Assembly (NCBI GenBank): GCA_947488485.1
Contig: CANKZO010000096.1
Span: forward strand, 1-8,065
Length of the DNA: 8,065 nt
DNA from: Opitutia bacterium
GTDB taxonomy: Bacteria > Verrucomicrobiota > Verrucomicrobiae > Opitutales > UBA953
Reading direction: 5' to 3'
The notes under the pieces are model-generated. The model made no database searches. It saw nothing but the letters and a program-made list of their open reading frames with translations, and was not told the DNA's origin. A program made the position numbers and the translations under genes. The number at the start of each line of letters is the position of its first letter. The first letter of the stretch is position 1. Shown here piece by piece: positions 1-6,053 of this stretch.

Positions 1-319
1 CGCCTTCTTGCTCGATGCGGGCTTCGTCCTCGGGAAAGGGGAGATGGGAGCGGAAGGCGAAGTCGGCGTACGTGTGCTTGTGCAGGACGTAGTTGGCCAT
101 CAGGAATCCTTCGCTGGCTTCGAAGTAAATGCGGAATTCGCCGACGCGTAGCCGATGGTAAGTGTGCCCGCCGCGACGCACCGTGCCGAGCTCGGTACTT
201 CCGCGCAGCAATTCTTCCGGGGTGAGTGAAGTGAACGCCTCGACGACATCCATCTGCTCCAAGGTGGGCAGCTTCCCGAGCTCTCGCATCGCTTGGTCGC
301 TGAAGTTCACTTGGTACAT
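1..319 (-). CDS. RelE/ParE-like toxin-family protein (3' end cut by window edge)
   Basis: About 106 residues are visible before the left edge, with no stop codon seen. The protein opens MYQVNFSDQAMREL and carries a core reading RVGEFRIYFE, followed by YVLHKHTYADFAFR. This resembles the beta-sheet core of RelE/ParE-fold proteins, which in type II toxin-antitoxin systems act as mRNA interferases or gyrase poisons. I chose the ATG at 319 because family members usually begin a few residues before the first strand. An in-frame ATG at 331 would add MLAP, and neither start has a strong ribosome-binding site. The gene follows the phosphatase gene on the same strand after a gap of about 30-45 bp, so no antitoxin gene fits upstream. 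An antitoxin could lie downstream, outside the window. The fold call is by pattern only. This could equally be a chromosomal RelE-fold protein that is no longer a toxin. Confidence 0.6.
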   Translation of the reverse strand, partial: MYQVNFSDQAMRELGKLPTLEQMDVVEAFTSLTPEELLRGSTELGTVRRGGHTYHRLRVGEFRIYFEASEGFLMANYVLHKHTYADFAFRSHLPFPEDEARIEQEG

Positions 320-362
320 CGGTGCCAACATCCAACCCTGCCCGCTCGTCCTCGGCAATCAC

Positions 363-821
363 TCAGTTCGGAACCGACCACCGAGACAGTAGCAAAACAG
401 CTTGTTTTTCGACTAAATCCAACACTTTTTCAAAACCGTCGCTTTCGCCGTAATAGGGATCAGGCAAGGCCACGTCATCCAAGAAAAGGCGAAGACGGGG
501 ATGCAACTCCTGCGGACAACGCCGACGGAGTTCGCGGAGGTTGATTTCGTCGGCAGCGAGGATGAGGTCGAATTCATGGAAATCCGAGGTGTGTACTTGG
601 CGGGCGCGCACGGCTGAAAGATCATAGCCGCGCGCCTGCGCATGTCGTACCGAACGCAGATCGGGCGGGTCGCCGATATGGTAGCTTTCCGTGCCTGCGG
701 AATCAAACGCGATGGAGAGGCTGGCCTGCTTGGCCTTGGTGCGTAGCACGACCTCCATCGTCGGAGATCGGCAGATGTTGCCCATGCAGACGAGGAGGAT
801 TCGTCTCGGTCGCTTGGACAC
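363..821 (-). CDS. low-molecular-weight protein-tyrosine phosphatase
   Basis: This is a 152-residue cytoplasmic enzyme of normal length for the family. It hydrolyses phosphotyrosine through a cysteinyl-phosphate intermediate. The P-loop VCMGNICRSPT at residues 11-21 supplies the nucleophile Cys12, the second Cys17 and the phosphate-binding Arg18-Ser19. The general-acid motif DPYYG is at 121-125, so all catalytic elements are intact. The start is GTG at 821-819, immediately after the TAA of the thioredoxin gene (824-822), with no spacer, which implies translational coupling. The next downstream gene is the RelE-like one. Family members act on tyrosine kinases of exopolysaccharide export or on other phosphoproteins, and related folds act as arsenate reductases. 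No polysaccharide or arsenic genes are in view, so the substrate is unknown. Confidence 0.9.
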   Translation of the reverse strand: MSKRPRRILLVCMGNICRSPTMEVVLRTKAKQASLSIAFDSAGTESYHIGDPPDLRSVRHAQARGYDLSAVRARQVHTSDFHEFDLILAADEINLRELRRRCPQELHPRLRLFLDDVALPDPYYGESDGFEKVLDLVEKQAVLLLSRWSVPN

Positions 822-1292
822 TTACTTACCGAGCAGCTTCTTGAGGCCGTCCAAGTCGCGGCCGTTCTTGGTGAGCAGCTCGCCATTTTTGCCGTACACT
901 AGGAGCGTCGGGATGCCGGACACATCCTGTTCTTTTTTAATCGCCCCGCCTCCCGCAGACCTGAAGGGGACGGCGGGCCAGGGCATTTTGGTTTCCTTCA
1001 TGTATGCGAACATCTGGGCCTCGTCCTTGTCGCTGCTGATAAAGACCACGGCGAGCTTGGTTTTGTTCGCGTTGGCGAACTTGACGAGCTGCGGTGTGAA
1101 GACGCGGCAGGGCGGGCACCAGTGGGCCGAGCAGTAAACCGCTACGGTCTTATTCTTCAGCGTAGCGAGGTCGACGGCCTTGCCGTTTGCATCGAGGAGG
1201 CCTTCCGGGAAGCGTGTCTTCCAATCAAAGTCGGCGGCGGAGGCGAGGGCGGCGCTGAGCATCAGGCTGACGGAAGCGAGGAACGTTTTCAT
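822..1292 (-). CDS. exported thioredoxin/tryparedoxin-like protein
   Basis: This 156-residue protein begins with a signal peptide: Lys2, a hydrophobic core at about residues 4-16, and an ASA-A cleavage site near 18-20, so it probably acts in the periplasm. The active site WCPPC is at 58-62 and the cis-proline motif GIPT at 116-119. The stretch SSDKDEAQMFAYM followed by MPWPAVPF is typical of the tryparedoxin/nucleoredoxin (Thioredoxin_8) branch rather than classical TrxA. It likely reduces or exchanges disulfides in exported proteins. Its partner reductase is not in the window. It is the first gene of a minus-strand unit with the phosphatase and the RelE-like gene. A good promoter candidate lies just upstream. 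I see no clear Shine-Dalgarno sequence: the bases before the ATG read TACCCCC. Confidence 0.88.
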   Translation of the reverse strand: MKTFLASVSLMLSAALASAADFDWKTRFPEGLLDANGKAVDLATLKNKTVAVYCSAHWCPPCRVFTPQLVKFANANKTKLAVVFISSDKDEAQMFAYMKETKMPWPAVPFRSAGGGAIKKEQDVSGIPTLLVYGKNGELLTKNGRDLDGLKKLLGK

Positions 1293-1328
1293 GGGGGTAA
1301 TTGTAGCAGGCTTCTCGGCTTAACGTGC

Positions 1329-1356
1329 ATCGATAATCCTAATAGTTTCTATCGAT
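1329..1356. repeat. inverted repeat across the promoter, possible operator
   Basis: Perfect 7-bp arms ATCGATA (1329-1335) and TATCGAT (1350-1356) are separated by 14 bp. Centre-to-centre spacing is 21 bp, about two helical turns. The arms touch the -10 and -35 elements of the predicted promoter, so a dimeric regulator bound here would be placed to block RNA polymerase. ATCGAT is itself a palindrome and moderately frequent, so chance is possible. Confidence 0.45.
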
Positions 1357-1361
1357 TTCAA
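1333..1361 (-). promoter_or_regulatory. sigma-70-type promoter candidate for the thioredoxin-phosphatase unit
   Basis: Read on the minus strand, a -35 box TTGAAA (1361-1356, 5/6 match) is followed by a 17-bp spacer and a -10 box GATTAT (1338-1333, 4/6 match). Transcription would start near 1326 and give a leader of about 34 nt. It lies in the 85-bp gap between the DUF5069 stop and the thioredoxin start, which is markedly more AT-rich than the surrounding genes. Confidence 0.55.
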
Positions 1362-1377
1362 CTGTGGCGACGCTTGC

Positions 1378-1833
1378 TCAGACCTTGCCGCCGAAGCTCT
1401 GGTGATCGTCCAGGTCGAGCACGTCGAACCATGCAGTGATGTCATCCCGCTTGGCGCCGGCCGGGGTCGAAGACTGGTAGTCGCTCATCTTTGCACGGCT
1501 AGCTGGGGAGCTCGGAGCGCGCTGCTCATGGAAGGCACTGAAAGCAGCGATTTCCTGGGCTGAACGGGGCTTCTTAGCATTGGCCATCAGCCAAATGAGG
1601 ATCTCTCCATCTCCTAAGCCGTTGTCAATCTGTGCCTTAAGTGCACTTGCCTCGACTCCTACGAAGTCCAGGACGTTGGCATCCAGTGGGCATCCGTAGT
1701 TATATTCGCCATTTTTTCCGGCTTTGGTGGCGCGGGCTTTGTCAATCATCCGGGGGAGGATGACGAACCCGCCGAGGCGGACGCGGGGGCTGCGGGGCGG
1801 GTGCTGGGTAAGGTCGTAGAGGTCGTGGGCCAT
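1378..1833 (-). CDS. DUF5069 family protein, function unknown
   Basis: This is a 151-residue soluble protein starting MAHDLYDLTQ. It has the family's characteristic N-terminal block at residues 12-60: PRSPRVRLGGFVILPRMIDKARA, then AGKNGEYNYGCPLD. A second region follows, with DFVGV and a GDGEILIWL segment. The C-terminal end DDITAWFDVLDLDD is also family-like. I see no signal peptide or membrane segment. No biochemical role is known to me. The frame stays open upstream to an ATG at 1908, but that start would run over the start of the divergent hemX gene and add residues unlike the family, so I take the ATG at 1833. It is divergent from the hem operon across 68 bp and ends 85 bp before the thioredoxin gene, which has its own promoter candidate. 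Confidence 0.75.
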   Translation of the reverse strand: MAHDLYDLTQHPPRSPRVRLGGFVILPRMIDKARATKAGKNGEYNYGCPLDANVLDFVGVEASALKAQIDNGLGDGEILIWLMANAKKPRSAQEIAAFSAFHEQRAPSSPASRAKMSDYQSSTPAGAKRDDITAWFDVLDLDDHQSFGGKV

Positions 1834-1901
1834 AAGGAAAGCCAACCTAGCCCCCCTGCCCTCGTCCGCAAGAAAACAGGACGGCTTGAGGGTTTGCCAA
1901 A

Positions 1902-2759
1902 ATGTCACACCTCCCCTTATCTCATCTTATGTTCCCCTTGGCCGCCGAACTTGCCGCCCATCCCCTCGCCCGGGACTGCTTGCTGGGCTGTGCCGCCGTC
2001 TTTGTGGTCGCTGCCTTGCTAGACGCTCTGGCGCCTAAGCACGGATCCGGGAAATTGCAGACCTCCGGGCTCTGGTTGCTCCGCGGCGGATGGGTTCTGC
2101 TCACCACGATGCTAGCCTACCAAGGGCTGCGGACGCATTCCCTTCCTATCGCCAGTGCGGCGGAAGTGCTGCTCTCGATCGCTTGGGGCGTGTCCGGCTT
2201 GGCTCTTTTTCTCGACCTGACTTTTAACCATCGCCTGCCGACTTGGGCGATTGCGGGCACGACCGCGCTGTGTCTCGGGGTGGCCGCATTTCTCGGCGTT
2301 GTGGAACATCCGGGCTTAGATACGACGGGTAAGCCGCTCATCGCCATCCACGTGGGCGCGGCGATCCTTGCTTACTGCGTGCTCGGCGCGCAGGCGCTCA
2401 ACTCGGCCGCCTATCTCCTGCAGGACCGCGCTTTAGCGCGGCATCAGTTCGGTGGCATCTACGCTTTGCTGCCTGCGCTGGTTCCACTTGATCGTATCGG
2501 TGCGCAGCTGATGGGTGCAGCGGTCTGGCTTCTCGGGCTTTCCTTGGTGATCGGCGCGACGGATTGGGCGCAGCGCGATCTTGCCGCCGTGGCCGTCCCG
2601 AAGCTCATCGCGGCGCTGATCACCTGGCTCGCTTGTCTCTGGACCGTTGTGCAACGCCGCCGTCAACGCCTCCCCGGTGCCAGCTTCGCGCGCGCTTCCC
2701 TGCTCGTCGCGATCCCCGCGCTCGTCGCCCTTTATCTTTCGCTGCCCTCGTCCCGATGA
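1902..2759 (+). CDS. hemX: HemX-like CcsA/CcmC-family cytochrome c assembly membrane protein
   Basis: This 285-residue protein has about eight hydrophobic segments, near residues 23-41, 55-73, 86-105, 113-133, 145-168, 201-220, 231-250 and 264-282. The segment THSLPIASAAEVLLSIAW (78-95) matches the P-x-x-x-x-E-x-L element of CcsA/HemX proteins. IHVGAAILAYCVLGAQALNS (149-168) with His150 matches the conserved histidine helix, and YLLQDRAL follows as in HemX. A weak tryptophan remnant, GATDWAQ, is at 218-224. CcsA relatives handle heme for cytochrome c maturation; HemX proteins beside hemA influence GluTR levels. The start is supported by GAGGG at 1888-1892, nine bases before the ATG; an in-frame ATG at 1929 lacks this. 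The stop overlaps the hemA start by 4 bp (ATGA), so the two are co-translated. Confidence 0.78.
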   Translation: MSHLPLSHLMFPLAAELAAHPLARDCLLGCAAVFVVAALLDALAPKHGSGKLQTSGLWLLRGGWVLLTTMLAYQGLRTHSLPIASAAEVLLSIAWGVSGLALFLDLTFNHRLPTWAIAGTTALCLGVAAFLGVVEHPGLDTTGKPLIAIHVGAAILAYCVLGAQALNSAAYLLQDRALARHQFGGIYALLPALVPLDRIGAQLMGAAVWLLGLSLVIGATDWAQRDLAAVAVPKLIAALITWLACLWTVVQRRRQRLPGASFARASLLVAIPALVALYLSLPSSR

Positions 2760-3796
2760 GCGAACGCTCCCGTAATCTGGTGGCGCTGAGCGCCACCCAC
2801 CGCACCGCTGGCCTCGACGAACGCGCCACGTTCACCGTCCCCGCTGGCGGGGCCGAGGTTTTCTACGCGGCCGCCCGCGAAGCTGGCCTCGCTGAAGCGG
2901 TGTTACTCGCGACCTGCAACCGTCTGGAGGCTTACGCCGTCGGCGACGAAGCCGCTGCTCTGCATGTGCGTAGCGCGCTGCTTAAGGCGACCGGGGCGTC
3001 TGCGGCCGTCCTCGACCAGCATTTGCGTCCGGTTCCTGGATTGCAGGCCGTTGAACATCTTTTCTCGGTCGTCTCTGGCCTCGAGTCCCAGATGGTCGGT
3101 GAAGTCGAGATTGCCGGACAAGTTAAGGATGCCTACGCCGACGCGCTGGCGCGTGGCATGACTGGTCCGGTGCTCAACCGCGTCTTCCAGCGTGCCTTCC
3201 AGGCTGGCGCCTGGGCGCGCACCAACACCGGCATTTCGCAGGGTCAGGTGAGTCTCGGTAACGTTGCCGTCGATTTGGCCCTGCGCGTCTTCGGTTCGCT
3301 TGCGGAGGCTCGGGTGCTCGTGCTTGGGACGGGCGATGTCGGCCGTCAGGTCGTCCAGGCACTTGTCTCTCGCGGCGCCTCGCAGGTTTCCGTCGCCTCA
3401 CGTACGTTCGAGAATGCCCGCGCGCTGGCCGAGGAATTTTCGGGATCTTCGCTCACGCTCGCGGACGCATTGCGGCAGGCTCACACTCACGACGTGATCG
3501 TGGGCTGTGCGACCGTGGAGCGGGCGTTGCTCGACGCTGTTTCCCTCCGCGAGATTGCTGGCCGTCGCGCCGGCCGTCCGCTCCTGCTCGTCGACCTCGG
3601 CGTGCCGCGTAATTTCGCCGCGGGCGCCCTTGGTCTCGACGGCACGTATCTCTGCGACTTGGACGACCTGGCCCGCGTTTCTAATGCTAACCTCAAGGCT
3701 CGTCTGGCCGAAGTCGATCGCGCTCGCATCGCCTTAGCGGAGAAGGCGGCCCGCGCCTGGGGCGCGGCCAACCACCAGACATCTTCAGAAGCTTAA
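2756..3796 (+). CDS. hemA: glutamyl-tRNA reductase, short form
   Basis: GluTR reduces glutamyl-tRNA(Glu) to glutamate-1-semialdehyde with NADPH, the first committed step of C5 tetrapyrrole synthesis. The catalytic domain shows ATCNRLE with nucleophile Cys54, and the signature HLFSVVSGLESQMVGEVEIAGQVK with His101 at 101-124. The NADPH domain has VLVLGTGDVG (187-196), VDLGVPRNF (279-287) and YLCDLDDL (298-305). The protein is 346 residues, against roughly 420 for the typical enzyme. It stops soon after the spinal helix begins, so the C-terminal dimerisation domain is missing. The next gene starts 3 bp later, leaving no room for a frameshifted remnant. The frame is open upstream to 2564, but only the ATG at 2756, overlapping the hemX stop, gives a family-like N terminus (LVALSATHRTAGLDERA). 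Confidence 0.93.
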   Translation: MSERSRNLVALSATHRTAGLDERATFTVPAGGAEVFYAAAREAGLAEAVLLATCNRLEAYAVGDEAAALHVRSALLKATGASAAVLDQHLRPVPGLQAVEHLFSVVSGLESQMVGEVEIAGQVKDAYADALARGMTGPVLNRVFQRAFQAGAWARTNTGISQGQVSLGNVAVDLALRVFGSLAEARVLVLGTGDVGRQVVQALVSRGASQVSVASRTFENARALAEEFSGSSLTLADALRQAHTHDVIVGCATVERALLDAVSLREIAGRRAGRPLLLVDLGVPRNFAAGALGLDGTYLCDLDDLARVSNANLKARLAEVDRARIALAEKAARAWGAANHQTSSEA

Positions 3797-3799
3797 CCC

Positions 3800-5182
3800 A
3801 TGAAACCCACGGTCCTGATCGTCGACGACGAGAAGAATATCCGCGAAGGCCTGCGGGCCGCGCTGGAAGATCGCTACGAGACCTTTGTTGCGAAGGATGC
3901 CGCGGAAGCGGCGCGCCTCATGCAGGATGTCCCGCCCGATGCGGTACTCACGGATCTGCGCATGGCGGGAGAAGACGGGATGGCGGTCATTGACCGCGCG
4001 CTCAAGCTACCCAACCAGCCGGTCTGCATCATGATGACAGCCTATGGCGACGTGGATACTGCCGTGAAGGCGATGAGCCTGGGCGCCTATTGGTTTTTCC
4101 AGAAGCCCGTAGATCTCCGCCAGGTAGAGCTGGTTCTTGATCGCGGGCTGAAGGCCCGCACGACTGAGAAGGAAGTCGTCACCCTGAAGGCCCGACTTGA
4201 CCGCAAATTTTCACTTGGCGAAATCATTGGCTCATCTACCGCTCTCCACCGTTCGATCGAACAGGTCCGTTCGGTCGCTTCATCGAACGCGACGATCCTC
4301 CTGCTCGGCGAGACCGGTACAGGCAAGGAGCTCTTCGCCCAGATGATCCATCAGGCGAGTCAGCGCGCGAAAGGACCTTTCATGGCGGTGCATTGTGCTG
4401 CCATCCCTGCCAACCTCCTCGAGTCCGAATTATTCGGACACGAGAAGGGCGCCTTCACTGGCGCGAACGAGCGTCGTGTGGGCCGCTTTGAATCAGCCGA
4501 CGGCGGCACCCTCTTTCTGGACGAAATCGGGGAAATCGATGCCACCACCCAGGTCAAGCTCCTGCGCTTCCTGGAGACTCGTTCCGTCGAGCGCCTGGGT
4601 TCGCATCGCCCGATCAGTCTCGACCTTCGTTTGGTCTGCGCGACTAACCGCGATCTTCAGCAGATGGTCAAAGAGGGTAAGTTCCGCGAAGATCTTTACT
4701 ATCGCCTGTCCGTCGTCCCGTTGCGTTTGCCGCCTCTGCGCGAGCGTCAGGATGACGTCCCGCTCCTCCTTTCGCATTATCTCGAGCGCTTTGCCAAGGA
4801 GAACTCGGTCGCTTCAGCCAAGCTTTCGCCGGAAGCGCTGGCTGTGCTCGTTCGTTATCCTTGGCCTGGTAATATTCGCGAGCTCCGCAATGCCTGCGAG
4901 AATCTCGCTGTCCTCCGTTCCGGCAAGACGGTCGCCGCTGGTGATCTCGACCCGCGATTCACGCAGCTCTCCGCCACGACCATGGCGGTCTCCGCCCTGC
5001 CTTCGGCGGGAGGTAATATTCTCGATCGGGAGCAGAATGAGAAGCAGCTCTTGAAACAGGCTTTAGCCGCCGCCGCGGGCAACCGCACGCGTGCGGCCGA
5101 GTTGATGGGTATCTCACGGCGCACGCTCCATCGCAAACTCCTGCAATGGCCGGAACTCGATCCCGGGCCCGAGAACGCGTGA
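3800..5182 (+). CDS. NtrC-family sigma-54-dependent response regulator
   Basis: This 460-residue protein has three domains. The receiver domain (about 4-115) has Asp9-Asp10, phospho-acceptor Asp52, Thr80 and Lys102. The AAA+ domain (about 139-375) has Walker A GETGTGKE at 170-177, the sigma-54 contact loop GAFTGA at 217-222, Walker B GTLFLDE at 236-242 and WPGNIRELRNACE at 355-367. A Fis-type helix-turn-helix lies near 420-447 (GNRTRAAELMGISRRTLHRKL). All key residues are intact, so it should activate sigma-54 promoters when phosphorylated. It starts 3 bp after the hemA stop, and its TGA overlaps a GTG that begins the next gene. There is no kinase gene next to it on the same strand. The target promoters and the signal are unknown. 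The exact subfamily (NtrC, ZraR, AtoC or other) cannot be assigned from motifs. Confidence 0.92.
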   Translation: MKPTVLIVDDEKNIREGLRAALEDRYETFVAKDAAEAARLMQDVPPDAVLTDLRMAGEDGMAVIDRALKLPNQPVCIMMTAYGDVDTAVKAMSLGAYWFFQKPVDLRQVELVLDRGLKARTTEKEVVTLKARLDRKFSLGEIIGSSTALHRSIEQVRSVASSNATILLLGETGTGKELFAQMIHQASQRAKGPFMAVHCAAIPANLLESELFGHEKGAFTGANERRVGRFESADGGTLFLDEIGEIDATTQVKLLRFLETRSVERLGSHRPISLDLRLVCATNRDLQQMVKEGKFREDLYYRLSVVPLRLPPLRERQDDVPLLLSHYLERFAKENSVASAKLSPEALAVLVRYPWPGNIRELRNACENLAVLRSGKTVAAGDLDPRFTQLSATTMAVSALPSAGGNILDREQNEKQLLKQALAAAAGNRTRAAELMGISRRTLHRKLLQWPELDPGPENA

Positions 5183-6027
5183 GGCTGCTCGCTCTCTTTC
5201 TTTCCTGCGTCGCACTGCGTGCCGCGGATATCGTTGGCTCCGACCTACTGGCTGGGGCCGTTGCTCGCGGTCTCGATATGGCTGCTGGTAAGACCGCCGC
5301 CGATTTCGGCGGCACCCTTCCCGGCCGTCAGGCTTTAGTTGATGGCCGTGCCGGTGCGGCTGTACTCATGATGCGTGACCGGGAGGTCGCGCCGGTTCCG
5401 ACTGGCAAGATGGGGGTCGTCGAATTTCGTCTCGCGAGCGCTGTGGTGGTGGTCGCTACGCACGGAACCAATCGCGCTGAATCTATTACGCTGGAAAATC
5501 TTGCGAATGTCTTCGCCCGCGACCCGCGTGCCCCCGCCCGCAATTGGAATGATATCGACCCAGCGGCGCGCTCTGAGCTCATCACGCCCGCGGTCTGTTC
5601 GCCGGCCGGATCGATGGTGCTTGAAATCTTTCAAGGCATCGCGCTCGAGGGGCAGCCGTTCCGCCAGGATGTACGGCAACGCATCGAGCCGGATCTCGCG
5701 GCTGATTTGTTGGCGTCGCGTGCCGGCAGTGTTACCCTCATCCCGCGCCCTCCTTCTGCCCGGGGAAAGGTTCTCCAGGTTGCCGATGGTCGCCCCGGGA
5801 TGTCCTCTACCGCCTATGGTCCGGATGAGAACAACGTCTATAACGGCGACTACCCCCTTCAGGTCCCCCTCGTTCTTTATGTACGGCAGGATCGGCTAGC
5901 CGAGCTCACCCCGGCACTCCGGTGGCTCTTCTCTGATGAAGCAGCTGCCCTGCTTGAAAAGCAGGGCCTCTTCCCTGCCCCCAAGGCCGCCCGGACCAGG
6001 CTCGTCCAAAGGCTTGACACTCGGTAG
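5179..6027 (+). CDS. PstS-like exported substrate-binding protein
   Basis: This is a 282-residue protein when started at GTG 5179, which overlaps the regulator's TGA (GTGA). The start yields a compact signal peptide, RLLALFLSCVALRA, with cleavage near residue 15, so the protein is likely periplasmic. An in-frame ATG at 5146 would add 11 residues including four arginines and remains possible, but it overlaps the upstream gene by 37 bp. Features of the PBP-like-2/PstS fold are SITLENLANVFA (102-113) followed by W, SPAGSMVLEIF (141-151), the NGDYPLQVPLVLYV segment (232-245) and a C-terminal LRWLFSDEAAALLEKQGLFP block. The phosphate-binding GS(G)T motifs of true PstS are degenerate. No pstC, pstA or pstB is visible, so it may be a sensor partner or bind another anion. 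The tRNA-Gly gene follows 26 bp downstream. Confidence 0.7.
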   Translation: MRLLALFLSCVALRAADIVGSDLLAGAVARGLDMAAGKTAADFGGTLPGRQALVDGRAGAAVLMMRDREVAPVPTGKMGVVEFRLASAVVVVATHGTNRAESITLENLANVFARDPRAPARNWNDIDPAARSELITPAVCSPAGSMVLEIFQGIALEGQPFRQDVRQRIEPDLAADLLASRAGSVTLIPRPPSARGKVLQVADGRPGMSSTAYGPDENNVYNGDYPLQVPLVLYVRQDRLAELTPALRWLFSDEAAALLEKQGLFPAPKAARTRLVQRLDTR

Positions 6028-6042
6028 GGCGTTTGGTCTGCT
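6014..6042 (+). promoter_or_regulatory. promoter candidate for tRNA-Gly
   Basis: A perfect -35 hexamer TTGACA (6014-6019) is followed by a 17-bp spacer and TCTGCT (6037-6042, only 3/6 match to the -10 consensus). Transcription would start near 6049, about 5 nt before the mature tRNA 5' end. The -35 box lies inside the last codons of the PstS-like gene. The weak -10 keeps confidence moderate. Confidence 0.45.
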
Positions 6043-6053
6043 CCCCATCCAAC

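Noticed and set aside
413..886. 157-codon minus-strand open frame overlapping the phosphatase and thioredoxin genes
   Set aside because: The phosphatase frame carries complete catalytic motifs over the same bases, so this is an out-of-frame shadow.
1834..1908. Upstream ATG at 1908 extending the DUF5069 protein by 25 residues
   Set aside because: The extension is unlike the family, overlaps the start of the divergent hemX gene and is not needed: the ATG at 1833 gives the family's usual N terminus and length.
2564..2755. Upstream extension of the hemA frame by 64 codons
   Set aside because: The extension lies wholly inside the hemX gene and encodes Arg/Pro-rich shadow sequence. The ATG at 2756 overlapping the hemX stop gives the correct GluTR N terminus.
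4395..5054. 219-codon open frame on the plus strand inside the sigma-54 regulator
   Set aside because: It overlaps the AAA+ domain in another frame and encodes an Arg/Ser-rich sequence without family features.
5146..5178. ATG at 5146 as start of the PstS-like protein
   Set aside because: It adds an arginine-rich stretch overlapping the regulator by 37 bp. The GTG at 5179 gives a normal signal peptide and a 4-bp coupled overlap. It is not fully excluded.
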